In this document: positions 1 through 9,861 of the stretch, in pieces
Layout of the letters: every line of letters starts with the position of its first letter
How positions within the stretch are numbered: position 1 is the stretch's first letter
Assembly: GCF_008124525.1 (NCBI RefSeq)
Contig: NZ_VNHJ01000012.1
Span: 1-64,000 of the forward strand
Reading direction: 5' to 3'
From: Oceanicella actignis
GTDB lineage: Bacteria > Pseudomonadota > Alphaproteobacteria > Rhodobacterales > Rhodobacteraceae
Length of the DNA: 64,000 nt
The notes under the pieces: model-generated
The model's database searches: none
Seen by the model: the letters and a program-made list of their open reading frames with translations, nothing else
What the model was told of the DNA's origin: nothing
Position numbers and translations under genes: made by a program

Positions 1-130
1 TCCGAACCGAAAGGCACGTTCCCACGCGTTACTCACCCGTCCGCCGCTGACCCCGAAGGGCCCGCTCGACTTGCATGTGTTAGGCCTGCCGCCAGCGTTC
101 GTTCTGAGCCAGGATCAAACTCTCAAGTTG
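1..130 (-). rRNA. rrs: 16S ribosomal RNA, 5' end (partial)
   Basis: The reverse complement begins CAACTTGAGAGTTTGATCC, the conserved 16S 5' end that holds the 27F primer site. It continues with AACGAACGCTGGCGGCAGG, then CCTAACACATGCAAGTCGAG and a GTGAGTAACGCGTGGGAACG stretch. The short V1 loop and this wording are typical of Rhodobacterales and related Alphaproteobacteria. The gene runs leftward out of the window, so only about the first 130 nt are present. The 5' boundary is set by analogy with other 16S genes. Confidence 0.97.
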
Positions 131-132
131 AA

Positions 133-149
133 ACGTCGCTCAGCGACGT
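133..149 (-). other. Perfect hairpin just upstream of 16S
   Basis: ACGTCGCT and AGCGACGT are perfect 8-nt arms around a single central base, immediately before the mature 16S 5' end. In the rRNA leader this could form a local stem near the processing site. The stem is seen directly; a role in processing is inferred. Confidence 0.5.
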
Positions 150-335
150 CCTTGACGTTCGAACCTCTGCACATCGTCACTCTCGACATGCTCAAGTCCC
201 CTCACGGAAAACCCGAGCCGCCAAGCGTGAAGCTGACACCTCATCATCGAGCCAGCCAAAAGCCAGCCCTAGAGGCCGATATCCAGACGTCCGGTCGTCG
301 AAACAACCCAGCCGTCCGCATATCCCTTCCATACG

Positions 336-350
336 CAATGTCAAAGAGCC
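336..350 (-). promoter_or_regulatory. rRNA antitermination boxA
   Basis: On the minus strand the leader reads GGCTCTTTGACATTG about 205 nt before the 16S start. This is the usual alphaproteobacterial form of boxA (compare E. coli TGCTCTTTAACA), bound by NusB/S10 in rRNA antitermination. Confidence 0.7.
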
Positions 351-461
351 GAGCGACAGACGACGAGTGCGTTCCCTTGCAAAAACGCGCCCCGAAATCC
401 GTGCCGCCGCTGAACCAACCCCGAGGCGACGTCGCCGCCGCCCTCGCTGCCGGTGACGCGC

Positions 462-490
462 TATCTAGGAGATTCGAAATCCCAACGCAA
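462..490 (-). promoter_or_regulatory. Candidate rRNA operon promoter
   Basis: On the minus strand TTGCGT (485-490) and TAGATA (462-467) are separated by exactly 17 bp and lie upstream of boxA, where an rrn promoter is expected. The match to TTGACA/TATAAT is only moderate. Other promoters may exist in this leader. Confidence 0.4.
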
Positions 491-532
491 CCCCATTCTC
501 GCAAAAAAATCGTGGCGGCGGCGCGCTTTCGG

Positions 533-549
533 TTTACCGAGCGTTAACC
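533..549 (+). promoter_or_regulatory. CtrA-like binding site upstream of comM/yifB
   Basis: TTTA-CCGAGCG-TTAACC matches the CtrA motif TTAA-N7-TTAAC at all but one of the core bases. It ends about 36 bp before the chosen yifB start and lies between the rRNA leader and the gene. In Rhodobacter capsulatus competence-type genes including comM are known to be CtrA-dependent, which makes the position meaningful. Binding has not been shown here. Confidence 0.5.
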
Positions 550-584
550 ACGGCGCGGCGACGCTGCCAGCCAAGGAGGCCGGC

Positions 585-2108
585 ATGACCCCCAGCATGA
601 CCCAAAGCTGCCACAGCGTCGCCTTCGTCGGCATCGAGGCCCGCCCCATCAGGGTCGAGTGCATGATGACCCCGGGCGTGCCCTCGTTCTCGGTCGTCGG
701 GCTGCCCGACAAGGCGGTTGCGGAATCGCGCGAACGGGTCCGCGCGGCGCTTGCGTCGCTTGGCGTGTCGATCCCGCCCCGAAAGATCGTGGTCAACCTG
801 TCGCCCGCAGACCTGCCCAAGAAGGGCGCCCATTACGACCTGCCGATCGCCATCTGCATCATGGCCGGCCTCGGAGTTCTGCCGCCGGACCCGGCGCTGC
901 GCGTCACCGCCATCGGCGAGCTGGGGCTGGACGGCGCGATCCGGTCCGTCACCGGCGCGCTGCCCGCGGCGTTGGCCGCGGCGCAGGCGGACATGCCTCT
1001 GGTCTGCCCGGCCGAGAACGGTCCCGAGGCGGCCCTGGTCGGGGCGGCCGAGATCCTCGCGCCCGCAAGCCTGCTGGCCTTGGTCAACCACTACAACGGC
1101 AAGCGCCCGCTTCCCAGACCCAGCCCGGCCGGGCCGGACAACGGCCCCGAGACGATCCGCGACCTGGCCGACGTGAAGGGGCAGGAGCGCGCGCGCAGGG
1201 CGCTGGAGCTGGCCGCGGCGGGGGGCCACAATCTGCTTCTGATCGGCCCCCCGGGCGTGGGCAAGTCGATGCTTGCCGAGCGCCTGCCCGGCATTTTGCC
1301 GCCCCTGACGCCGGAGGAGGCGCTCGAAACGACCATGATCCGCTCGGTCGCCGGGCTGCTGGAGCGCGGCGCGCCGGTGCGGCGGCGCCCTTTTTGCGCG
1401 CCGCACCACTCGGCGTCGATGGCCGCGCTGGCGGGCGGCGGCCGCGATGCTGCGCCCGGCCAGGTGAGCCTGGCGCACAACGGCGTGCTGTTTCTGGACG
1501 AGTTGCCCGAATTCTCGCGCCCCGCGCTGGAAAGCTTGCGCCAGCCGCTCGAATCCGGCGTCGCGGCGATCGCGCGCGCCAATGCGCATGTCACCTATCC
1601 GGCCTCGGTGCAGCTTGTGGCTGCGATGAACCCTTGCCGCTGCGGCCAGCTGGCCGACCCCTCGCGCGCGTGCAATCGCGCGCCGAAATGCGGTCAGGAC
1701 TATCGCAGACGGATCTCGGGGCCGCTGCTTGACCGCATCGACCTGCATGTCGAGACTCCGGCGCAGCCGGCCTCCGAGCTGGCGCGCCTTCCGCAAGGCG
1801 AGCCCAGCGCCGCGGTCGCCGCGCGGGTCGCGCGCGCGCGCGAAAGGCAGGCGGCGCGTTGGCGCGAGGCCGGGGTCGAGGCGCGCGTGAACGCGCGCGT
1901 GGACGGCGCCGTGATCGAGAAGACCGTGCGGCTCAGCGAGCAGGCCCGCGCGCTTCTGATCCGGGCCGCGGACAGGCTTGGGCTGTCGGCGCGGGGCTGG
2001 ACGCGCGTGCTGCGCGTGGCGCTGACCGCGGCGGATCTGGACGGGGCCGAGCAGGTGGGCCGGGCCCATGTCGCCGAGGCGGTCAGCTACCGCATGCCGG
2101 CCGTTTGA
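585..2108 (+). CDS. comM: YifB/ComM family Mg-chelatase-like AAA+ ATPase
   Basis: A 507-residue protein of the ComM/YifB family, a hexameric helicase that promotes branch migration of incoming single-stranded DNA during natural transformation. An N-terminal ChlI-like (Lon-S5-fold) domain covers about residues 10-180. The AAA+ core has Walker A GPPGVGKS at about 221-228 and Walker B VLFLDELPEF. A cysteine cluster (NPCRCG...ACNRAPKC) and the C-terminal Mg-chelatase segment follow. Translation is taken from the ATG at 585 because AAGGAGG lies 7 nt before it; an in-frame upstream start at 453 would add 44 residues of rRNA leader. The gene is divergent from the rRNA operon and has a CtrA-like site upstream. 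In R. capsulatus its homolog is needed by gene transfer agent recipients. Confidence 0.93.
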   Translation: MTPSMTQSCHSVAFVGIEARPIRVECMMTPGVPSFSVVGLPDKAVAESRERVRAALASLGVSIPPRKIVVNLSPADLPKKGAHYDLPIAICIMAGLGVLPPDPALRVTAIGELGLDGAIRSVTGALPAALAAAQADMPLVCPAENGPEAALVGAAEILAPASLLALVNHYNGKRPLPRPSPAGPDNGPETIRDLADVKGQERARRALELAAAGGHNLLLIGPPGVGKSMLAERLPGILPPLTPEEALETTMIRSVAGLLERGAPVRRRPFCAPHHSASMAALAGGGRDAAPGQVSLAHNGVLFLDELPEFSRPALESLRQPLESGVAAIARANAHVTYPASVQLVAAMNPCRCGQLADPSRACNRAPKCGQDYRRRISGPLLDRIDLHVETPAQPASELARLPQGEPSAAVAARVARARERQAARWREAGVEARVNARVDGAVIEKTVRLSEQARALLIRAADRLGLSARGWTRVLRVALTAADLDGAEQVGRAHVAEAVSYRMPAV

Positions 2109-2147
2109 CCGGGCAAGCGGCCGCGCGCCGTCAGGGAAGAAGGCTGG

Positions 2148-2741
2148 ATGCACACGCCGGCGCACATGATCTTCGCAGCGGCCGCGCTGGCCCGCCCGCC
2201 GCAGCGGGCCGATCCGGGCGGCGCGCTGCGGAACCTGGCCGCGCTGGTCGGCGGCTTTGCGCCGGACCTTTCGCTATACGTCATGGTGGCGTGGCAACGC
2301 TTCGCCGTCGGGCATGACTGGCGGCGGATCTTCGAGCATGACTACCGCGACGCGTTCTGGCAGGGGATCTTCGCAATCGACAACTCGATCCCGCTGTGGA
2401 GCGCCCTGCTCATCGCCGGCCTTGCGCTCGAACGTCGGGCGCTGGCCGTCTTCGCCGCGGCGGGCCTGCTGCACCTGGCGTTCGATCTGCCGCTCCACAA
2501 CAGCGATGCGCGGCCGCATTTCTGGCCGGTCAGCGACTGGGTGTTCCACAGCCCCGTCAGCTACTGGGAGCCATCCCGCTTCGGCTGGCTCGTCGCCCCG
2601 ATCGAGGTCGCGGCCTGCGCGGCGCTGAGCGTTCTACTCTGGCGCCGCTTCCGCTCGGCGGGCGCGCGGGCGCTGATCCTGGCCGGCATGGCGGCGCAGG
2701 CTGCGCCCTATGTGGCCTTCGCGGCGCTGTCGGGCGGCTGA
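2148..2741 (+). CDS. Multi-pass membrane protein, hypothetical (often mis-called CobQ)
   Basis: A 197-residue protein with several hydrophobic stretches (roughly residues 5-15, 30-50, 75-105 and 145-195) and conserved His/Asp-rich pieces such as HTPAHM at the N terminus and HLAFDLPLHN near residue 105. Short proteins of this kind are common in Rhodobacteraceae and are sometimes labelled cobalamin biosynthesis CobQ, which nothing here supports. The pattern is loosely like membrane-bound metal-dependent hydrolases (YdjM/LexA-regulated type). It starts 39 bp after yifB and may be co-transcribed with it. Its last 34 bp overlap the 3' end of the convergent LysR gene. Function unknown. Confidence 0.75.
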   Translation: MHTPAHMIFAAAALARPPQRADPGGALRNLAALVGGFAPDLSLYVMVAWQRFAVGHDWRRIFEHDYRDAFWQGIFAIDNSIPLWSALLIAGLALERRALAVFAAAGLLHLAFDLPLHNSDARPHFWPVSDWVFHSPVSYWEPSRFGWLVAPIEVAACAALSVLLWRRFRSAGARALILAGMAAQAAPYVAFAALSGG

Positions 2742-3622
2742 GCCTCGGCTTCGGCCAGCTTCTGGCGCATCGCGTCCGCGAAGGCGTGGGCGACGCGGCG
2801 GATGCGCGGAATCTCGGCCGTGTTCTGGTGCAGCACCAGCCAGTAGGCGCGCGTCAGGCAGGTCTGCTCGGGCAGGACGGGGACCAGCTCGGGGCGGCGG
2901 CGGGCCATGAAGTCGGGCAGGATGCACAGCCCGCCCCCGGCCAGCGTCAGCTCGAGCTGCACGAGAAGGCTGGTCGAGGTCAGCTGCGGCGACAGCCCGC
3001 CGCCGATCTCGGCCACATAGTCCAGCCCCTTGTCGAAGATCAGGTCCTGAACGTAGCCCACCCCGCGCATCCCGCGCAGGTCGTCAAGGCTGCGCGGCTC
3101 GCGCCCGGCCAGAAAGCTGCGCGCCGCATAAAGGCGCAGGTGATAGTCGGCGATCTTGCGAATCCGCAGCCGGCCGCTTTCGGGCGGCGTCACCACGACG
3201 GCGAAGTCGGCCTCGCGCTGGCTGAGCGAAAAGCTGCGCGGCAGGGCGACGATCTGCAGCTCGAGCTGCGGATGCGCATCGCACAGCAATGCCGCCGTCT
3301 CGGTCACAAGGTGCGAGGCCGCGCCCTCAGGCATGCCGACCCGTACCGCGCCCGACAGCGCATGCTGGCGCCCGCCCACCGCCGCGGCGCCGGACATGGC
3401 CGCGCTTTCGATCGCCTCGGCCGCCGGCAGCAGGCGCTGCCCCGCCTCGGTCAGCGCATAGCCGCGCGGCGAGCGGTCGAACAGCTTGGCCTGCACCGCA
3501 TCCTCGAGCGCGCCGATGCGCCGCGAGACCGTGGCATGGTCCACCCCCAGCGCGCGCGCCGCCTGGGTCAGGCGGCCGGTGCGCGCGACCTGAAGGAAGA
3601 AGCGCAGGTCATCCCAGTTCAT
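2708..3622 (-). CDS. LysR-family transcriptional regulator of the valine operon
   Basis: A 304-residue LysR-type regulator. The winged helix-turn-helix occupies about residues 1-60 (MNWDDLRFFLQVARTGRLTQ, then AARALGVDHATVSRRIGALE), followed by an effector domain to the C terminus. The ATG at 3622 is chosen because GGAGGC precedes it and the family begins right at this helix; an upstream in-frame start would run through the operator region. It is divergent from mmsA, and the shared intergenic region has two perfect inverted repeats. By position it probably controls mmsA and the genes after it, with a valine-pathway intermediate as effector; that is inference. Confidence 0.9.
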   Translation of the reverse strand: MNWDDLRFFLQVARTGRLTQAARALGVDHATVSRRIGALEDAVQAKLFDRSPRGYALTEAGQRLLPAAEAIESAAMSGAAAVGGRQHALSGAVRVGMPEGAASHLVTETAALLCDAHPQLELQIVALPRSFSLSQREADFAVVVTPPESGRLRIRKIADYHLRLYAARSFLAGREPRSLDDLRGMRGVGYVQDLIFDKGLDYVAEIGGGLSPQLTSTSLLVQLELTLAGGGLCILPDFMARRRPELVPVLPEQTCLTRAYWLVLHQNTAEIPRIRRVAHAFADAMRQKLAEAEAQPPDSAAKAT

Positions 3623-3654
3623 GCCGCGCCTCCGCGCTCGTCCAGCCCGCGCCA

Positions 3655-3672
3655 TTGTGCATGAATGCACAA
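3655..3672. promoter_or_regulatory. Inverted repeat 1 between lysR and mmsA
   Basis: TTGTGCATGAATGCACAA: perfect 8-bp arms with a 2-bp spacer, 33 bp from the LysR start. The T-rich/A-rich dyad suits a LysR-type or other dimeric regulator. Confidence 0.65.
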
Positions 3673-3675
3673 CCG

Positions 3676-3694
3676 AATGCGAAATCTTCGCATT
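3676..3694. promoter_or_regulatory. Inverted repeat 2 between lysR and mmsA
   Basis: AATGCGAAATCTTCGCATT: perfect 8-bp arms with a 3-bp spacer, three bases after repeat 1. Both half-site pairs share ATGC, so the two dyads may be recognition and activation sites of one regulator. Confidence 0.65.
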
Positions 3695-3786
3695 GCATAT
3701 GGGCATTTTTCATGGATGTTGCCCACAGGCGCAATGCGCATCGCGCGCCCGGCCCTCCGCCGGGCCGCCCCAAGGGAGGTGAACGC

Positions 3787-5289
<1,503 letters not shown>

Positions 5290-5366
5290 ACGCGCGCGCC
5301 CGCGCCGCCGCCGCGCGGCGCGGGCGCCCTTCCTGCGGCACATCGGCGGAGAATGGGAGTTCGGAC

Positions 5367-6512
5367 ATGGATTTCGCCCTCAGCGACGAGCAACAGGCGA
5401 TCTTCGACATGGCGCGCGAGTTCGGGGCCGAGCGCATCGCCCCGCACGCCGCCGAATGGGAGCGCCAGGGAACCATCCCGCGCGAGCTTCTGCGCGAGGC
5501 CGGCCGCCTTGGCTTCGGCGGCGTCTACGTCTCGGAGGATGTCGGGGGAACGGGCCTCGGCCGGCTGGACGCCACGCTGATCTTCGAGGCGCTGGCCATG
5601 GCGTGCCCCTCGGTGGCCTCGTTCATCTCGATCCACAACATGTGCGCGCGCATGATCGACGCCTACGCATCGGACGAGATGCGCCGCAAGTGGCTGCCGG
5701 GGATCTGCGCGCTCGAGACCGTGGCCAGCTACTGCCTGACCGAGCCGGGCTCGGGCTCGGACGCCGCCGCGCTGCGCACCCGCGCCGAGCGCACCCCCGA
5801 GGGCTGGAAGCTGAACGGGACCAAGGCCTTCATCTCGGGCGGGGGCTACTCGGACGTCTACCTGGTCATGTCGCGCACCGGCGAAGAGGGGCCGCGCGGC
5901 ATCTCGTGCATCCTGGTTCCCTCGGACGCGCCCGGCCTGAGCTTCGGCGCGCAGGAGCGCAAGATGGGCTGGAAGGCTCAGCCCACCGCGCAGGTGCAGA
6001 TGGACGACTGCCTGGTTCCGGCCGAAAACCTGCTGGGCGAGGAGGGCAAGGGCTTCAAATACGCCATGGCCGGGCTGGACGGCGGGCGGCTGAACATCGC
6101 CGCTGCGGCCCTGGGCGGCGCGCAGGCCTGCCTTGACAAGGCGCTGGCCTACATGGGCGAGCGCAAGGCCTTCGGCCGCACGCTGGATCAGTTCCAGGCG
6201 CTGCAGTTCCGCCTTGCCGACATGGAGACCGAGCTTCAGGCCGCGCGCGTCTTCCTGCGCCAGGCGGCCTGGAAGCTGGACCAGGGCGCGCCCGACGCCA
6301 CCAGGCATTGCGCCATGGCCAAGCGCTTCGTCACCGACGTCGCCTTCCGCGTCGCCAACGAGGCGCTGCAGCTGCATGGCGGCTACGGCTATCTCGAGGA
6401 CTACGGCATCGAGAAGATCGTGCGCGACCTGCGCGTGCACCAGATTCTCGAGGGCACGAACGAAATCATGCGCGTGATCGTGGCGCGCGCGCTGCTGGCG
6501 GAGCGGGGCTGA
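5367..6512 (+). CDS. Acyl-CoA dehydrogenase, probably isobutyryl-CoA dehydrogenase
   Basis: A 381-residue FAD flavoprotein of the acyl-CoA dehydrogenase family, with N-terminal helical, central beta (TEPGSGSDAAALRTRA) and C-terminal helical domains. ILEGTNEIMR near the C terminus is the family signature. Its place between mmsA and the 3-hydroxyisobutyryl-CoA hydrolase points to isobutyryl-CoA to methacrylyl-CoA oxidation in valine degradation; substrate is inferred from context. GGAGAATGGGAG precedes the ATG. The stop overlaps the next start (TGATG), indicating translational coupling. Confidence 0.93.
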   Translation: MDFALSDEQQAIFDMAREFGAERIAPHAAEWERQGTIPRELLREAGRLGFGGVYVSEDVGGTGLGRLDATLIFEALAMACPSVASFISIHNMCARMIDAYASDEMRRKWLPGICALETVASYCLTEPGSGSDAAALRTRAERTPEGWKLNGTKAFISGGGYSDVYLVMSRTGEEGPRGISCILVPSDAPGLSFGAQERKMGWKAQPTAQVQMDDCLVPAENLLGEEGKGFKYAMAGLDGGRLNIAAAALGGAQACLDKALAYMGERKAFGRTLDQFQALQFRLADMETELQAARVFLRQAAWKLDQGAPDATRHCAMAKRFVTDVAFRVANEALQLHGGYGYLEDYGIEKIVRDLRVHQILEGTNEIMRVIVARALLAERG

Positions 6513-7543
6513 TGGCCGAGGTCGAGATCCGCGTTTCGGGCCGCGCCGGGCGCATCACGCTCAACCGCCCCAAGGCGCTGAACGCGCTGACGCACGAGAT
6601 GGCGCTGGAGATCGAGCGCGCCCTGCGCGCCTGGCGCGAGGATCCGCGCGTGCAGCTGGTGGTCATCGACGGCGCGGGCGATCGCGCCTTCTGCGCGGGC
6701 GGCGACATCCAGCTGCTCTATGACCGCGGCCGGGCGGGCGACTTCGCCTATGGCCGGCGCTTCTGGGCCGACGAATACCGCCTCAACGCGCTGATCGGCG
6801 CCTATCCCAAGCCCTATGTGGCGCTGATGGACGGCATCGTGATGGGCGGGGGCGTGGGCGTCTCGGCCCATGGCTCGCACCGCGTGGTGACCGAGCGCAC
6901 GCTGCTCGCCATGCCCGAATGCGGCATCGGGCTGGTGCCGGATGTGGGCGGCACCTTCATCCTGTCGCGCGCGCCCGGCCGGCTGGGCGAGCATCTGGGC
7001 CTGACGGGCGCGCGGGTCGGCGCGGGCGACGCCATCCTGACCGGGTTCGCCGACGTCTACATGCGCGCCGAGCGCCTGCCCGCGCTGATCGCCGAGCTCG
7101 AAGCCTCGGGCGATCCGGCCGCCATCGCCGCCATGGCCGAGCCCGCGCCCGAGGCGACCCTGGCGCCGCTGCGCCCAGCCATCGACCGCGCCTATGACGC
7201 GCCCGACGCGCTGGGAGTGGTGCGCGCGCTCGAAGCCAGCGACGAGGCCTGGGCGCAGGACGCGGCGCGCGCCATCCGGCGCAACTGCCCGCTGTCGGTC
7301 GCCTGCGCCCTGCGCCTGATCCGCGAGGCGCGCGCCCTGCCCGACCTCAAGGCGGCGCTGGCGCGCGAGTATCGCTTCTCGTGGCGCTGCACCGAAGAGG
7401 GCGAGTTCCTCGAGGGCATCCGCGCCGCCGTCATCGACAAGGACCGCTCGCCGCGCTGGCAGGTGGCGCGGCTCGAGGATCTGCCGCCCGAAAAGGTCGA
7501 CGCCATGCTGGCGCCGCTGGGCGAGAACGAACTGACGCTCTGA
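6512..7543 (+). CDS. 3-hydroxyisobutyryl-CoA hydrolase (crotonase fold)
   Basis: A 343-residue enoyl-CoA hydratase/isomerase superfamily protein of the HIBYL-CoA hydrolase subgroup. It releases free 3-hydroxyisobutyrate from its CoA ester in valine breakdown. The oxyanion-hole segments CAGGDIQLL and MDGIVMGGGVGVSAHG are present, as is MPECGIGLVPDVGGTF, characteristic of hydrolases rather than hydratases. The C-terminal extension containing FSWRCTEEGEFLEGIRA is also typical. The start overlaps the preceding stop by one base. Confidence 0.92.
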   Translation: MAEVEIRVSGRAGRITLNRPKALNALTHEMALEIERALRAWREDPRVQLVVIDGAGDRAFCAGGDIQLLYDRGRAGDFAYGRRFWADEYRLNALIGAYPKPYVALMDGIVMGGGVGVSAHGSHRVVTERTLLAMPECGIGLVPDVGGTFILSRAPGRLGEHLGLTGARVGAGDAILTGFADVYMRAERLPALIAELEASGDPAAIAAMAEPAPEATLAPLRPAIDRAYDAPDALGVVRALEASDEAWAQDAARAIRRNCPLSVACALRLIREARALPDLKAALAREYRFSWRCTEEGEFLEGIRAAVIDKDRSPRWQVARLEDLPPEKVDAMLAPLGENELTL

Positions 7544-7583
7544 CCCCGGCCGGGGCGGGCGCGAACGCGAAGGGAGAGACGCC

Positions 7584-8459
7584 ATGAAGAAGATCGGCTT
7601 CATCGGTCTTGGCAACATGGGCGCGCCGATGGCCGCGAACCTGGCCAAGGCGGGCTACGAGGTGACGGGCTTCGACCTGAACCCGGTCGAGGTCGAGGGC
7701 GTGGCGCGGGCCGCCTCGGCGGCCGAGGCGGCGCGGGACAAGGACGCCGTGATCACGATGCTGCCCAATGGCGAGATCCTGAAATCGGTCTACGCCCAGA
7801 TCGTGCCCGCGGCGCGCCCCGGCGCCGTGCTGATCGACTGCTCGACCGTCGACGTGGACAGCGCCCGCGCGGCGCACCAGATGGCGCAGGAGGCGGGCCT
7901 TCTGTCGGTGGACGCGCCGGTCTCGGGCGGCGTCGGCGGCGCCGCGGCGGGCACGCTGACCTTCATGGCCGGCGGCTCGGAGCAGGCCTTCGCCGCCGCC
8001 CGGCCCCTTTTCGACGTGATGGGCGCCAAGGCGGTGCATTGCGGCCCGGCCGGAGCGGGCCAGGCGGCCAAGATCTGCAACAACATGATCCTGGGCATCT
8101 CGATGCTGGCGGTGTGCGAGGCCTTCGCCCTGGCCGACAAGCTGGGCCTCGACCGGCAGAAGATGTTCGACGTCGTGTCCACCTCGTCGGGCTCGTGCTG
8201 GTCGATCAACACCTATTGCCCGGCGCCCGGCGTGGGGCCCAAGTCGCCCGCCGACAACGACTACAAGCCCGGCTTCGCGGCCGAGCTGATGCTCAAGGAC
8301 CTCAAGCTCAGCCAGCAGGCCGCCGAGGCCGCCGACGCCGCCACCCCCATGGGCCGCCGGGCGACCGAGCTTTACGAGCAGTTCGTCGCCGAGGGCGGCG
8401 CGGGCAAGGACTTCTCGGCCGTGCTGCTCAAGCTGGCCCAGAGCGGCCGCGACGGCTGA
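7584..8459 (+). CDS. mmsB: 3-hydroxyisobutyrate dehydrogenase
   Basis: A 291-residue NAD-dependent dehydrogenase that oxidises 3-hydroxyisobutyrate to methylmalonate semialdehyde, the substrate of MmsA. The N terminus has the Rossmann motif GFIGLGNMGAPMAANLA, followed by the substrate loop APVSGGVGGAAAGTLT and the catalytic lysine region GAGQAAKICNNM. AAGGGAGAGACGCC precedes the ATG. It is the last gene of the valine operon and converges on the glutamine-synthetase-like gene across a GC hairpin. Confidence 0.95.
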   Translation: MKKIGFIGLGNMGAPMAANLAKAGYEVTGFDLNPVEVEGVARAASAAEAARDKDAVITMLPNGEILKSVYAQIVPAARPGAVLIDCSTVDVDSARAAHQMAQEAGLLSVDAPVSGGVGGAAAGTLTFMAGGSEQAFAAARPLFDVMGAKAVHCGPAGAGQAAKICNNMILGISMLAVCEAFALADKLGLDRQKMFDVVSTSSGSCWSINTYCPAPGVGPKSPADNDYKPGFAAELMLKDLKLSQQAAEAADAATPMGRRATELYEQFVAEGGAGKDFSAVLLKLAQSGRDG

Positions 8460-8466
8460 TCGGGGC

Positions 8467-8492
8467 GCGCGCGGCCGCGCCGGGCCGCGCGC
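8467..8492. terminator. Hairpin between convergent mmsB and the GS-like gene
   Basis: GCGCGCGGCC and GGCCGCGCGC are perfect 10-bp arms with a 6-base loop that fill the 33-bp gap between the two convergent genes. There is no T tract on either side, so this may be a weak or factor-assisted bidirectional terminator. Confidence 0.5.
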
Positions 8493-9839
8493 TCACATCG
8501 CTTCGAGATAGCGCTCGATCTCGACCGGGGTGACCTGATCTTCGACCTTGGCCAGCTCGCGCTCGGCCTGGGTGATGAGCAGCTCCAGCATCTGCTCGCC
8601 CAGCGCCTCGCGCAGGAAGGTCGAGCCATGCGCAAGGCGCAGCGCCTCGGCGATGCTGGCGGGCAAGGGGTCGTGGCGCGCCTCGGCATAGGCGTCGCCG
8701 GCCGAGGGCGGCTCGGGCTCCCACCCCATCTCGATCCCGCGCAGGCCGGCCTCGATCTCGGCGGCCATCAGCAGATAGGGGTTGGCGTCTGCGGCGCCGT
8801 CGCGCTTCTCGATCCGCACGGCGGGGTCCGCGCCCTCGATCACCCGCAGCCCGACGGTGCGGTTGTCGACCGCCCACGAGGCGTTGACCGGGCAATAGGT
8901 GTATGGCTTGCGCCGGCGATAGGCGTTCGGGGTGGTCGAGCCGACCAGGGACATCTGCGCCATGTGCCGCTGCAGCCCCGCCAGATAGGCGCGCCCGAGG
9001 GCGTTGAGCCGCCCGTCCTCGGCGAAGGCGTTGCGCCCGTCGCGCCAGAGCGAGTGATGCATGTGAAAGCCCGAGCCCGAATGCTCGATGAAGGGCTTGG
9101 CCATGAAGCTGGCGATCAGCCCATGTTGGCGCGCCAGCTGCTTGACCATGCCGCGCAGCAGCGCCGCGTGGTCGGCCGCGGCCAGCGCCGGCCCGTAGCG
9201 CAGATTGACCTCGACCTGGCCGGGGGCGAATTCGGGATTGGACTGCTCGATGGGCACGCCCATGGCCTCGAGATGACGGCGGATCGGCCCGAGCACCGGC
9301 TCCAGCTCGGCCGCCCGCGCGAGGCCGTAGCACTCCATGCGCTTCTCGCGCGGGCGGCGGGTGGCGGGGTCGAGCAGGTAGAACTCGAGCTCGGCGCCGA
9401 TCTGCACCTCGAACCCCATCGCGCGCGCGCGCGCGACGGCGCGCAGAAGCGGCTGGCGCGGGTCGATGGGAACGGGATTGCCGAGGTGGTCCTGCGCCCG
9501 GCCCAGGGTCATCCACACGCCCTCTTCCCAGGGGATCGGACGCAACGGGCCGCGCGGGATCACGAACAGGTCGGGATAGCCGCTTTCGGGACCTGAATAG
9601 CTGTTGGGCGTCAGCTGGCTGGTCACATCCATCGAGAAGAAGGTGTTGTCGAGCGCGATGCCGCGCCGCGCCACCGAGGGCCAATGCGACGCCGACACGC
9701 GCTTGCCGCGCAGCACGCCGTTCAGATCCGCCACGCCAACCGCCACCGTGTGCGCGCCCTCGGGCAGCGTTTGCGGCGGCGGGGCGTCGGGGTCGGCGTT
9801 CAGCAGCGCTTCGGCAAGGCTCGTGGTCTGGCAGGTCAT
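8493..9839 (-). CDS. Glutamine synthetase family protein (gamma-glutamyl-amine ligase type)
   Basis: A 448-residue protein with the glutamine synthetase beta-grasp N-terminal domain and catalytic barrel. Metal and ATP motifs are visible: GAELEFYLLD, the substrate loop SGFHMHHSLW, NAYRRRKPYTYCPVNASWAV, and the VIEGADPAVRIEKRDGAADA segment. It lacks the housekeeping GlnA adenylylation signature and resembles the PuuA/GlnT/FluG-like branch that joins glutamate to amines or uses other acceptors. The exact substrate cannot be told. It stands alone, converging on mmsB. AGGA lies 10 nt before the ATG, and a perfect TGTGATCACA palindrome sits 22 bp upstream. Confidence 0.88.
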   Translation of the reverse strand: MTCQTTSLAEALLNADPDAPPPQTLPEGAHTVAVGVADLNGVLRGKRVSASHWPSVARRGIALDNTFFSMDVTSQLTPNSYSGPESGYPDLFVIPRGPLRPIPWEEGVWMTLGRAQDHLGNPVPIDPRQPLLRAVARARAMGFEVQIGAELEFYLLDPATRRPREKRMECYGLARAAELEPVLGPIRRHLEAMGVPIEQSNPEFAPGQVEVNLRYGPALAAADHAALLRGMVKQLARQHGLIASFMAKPFIEHSGSGFHMHHSLWRDGRNAFAEDGRLNALGRAYLAGLQRHMAQMSLVGSTTPNAYRRRKPYTYCPVNASWAVDNRTVGLRVIEGADPAVRIEKRDGAADANPYLLMAAEIEAGLRGIEMGWEPEPPSAGDAYAEARHDPLPASIAEALRLAHGSTFLREALGEQMLELLITQAERELAKVEDQVTPVEIERYLEAM

Positions 9840-9861
9840 GAAAACCGCGTCCTGATCGTTT

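Noticed and set aside
71..547. Open frame on the plus strand through the 16S leader
   Set aside because: It overlaps the 16S 5' end and boxA, has no similarity and no ribosome-binding site.
2148..2741. Cobalamin biosynthesis CobQ
   Set aside because: CobQ is a large glutamine amidotransferase; this is a 197-residue membrane protein without any of its motifs.
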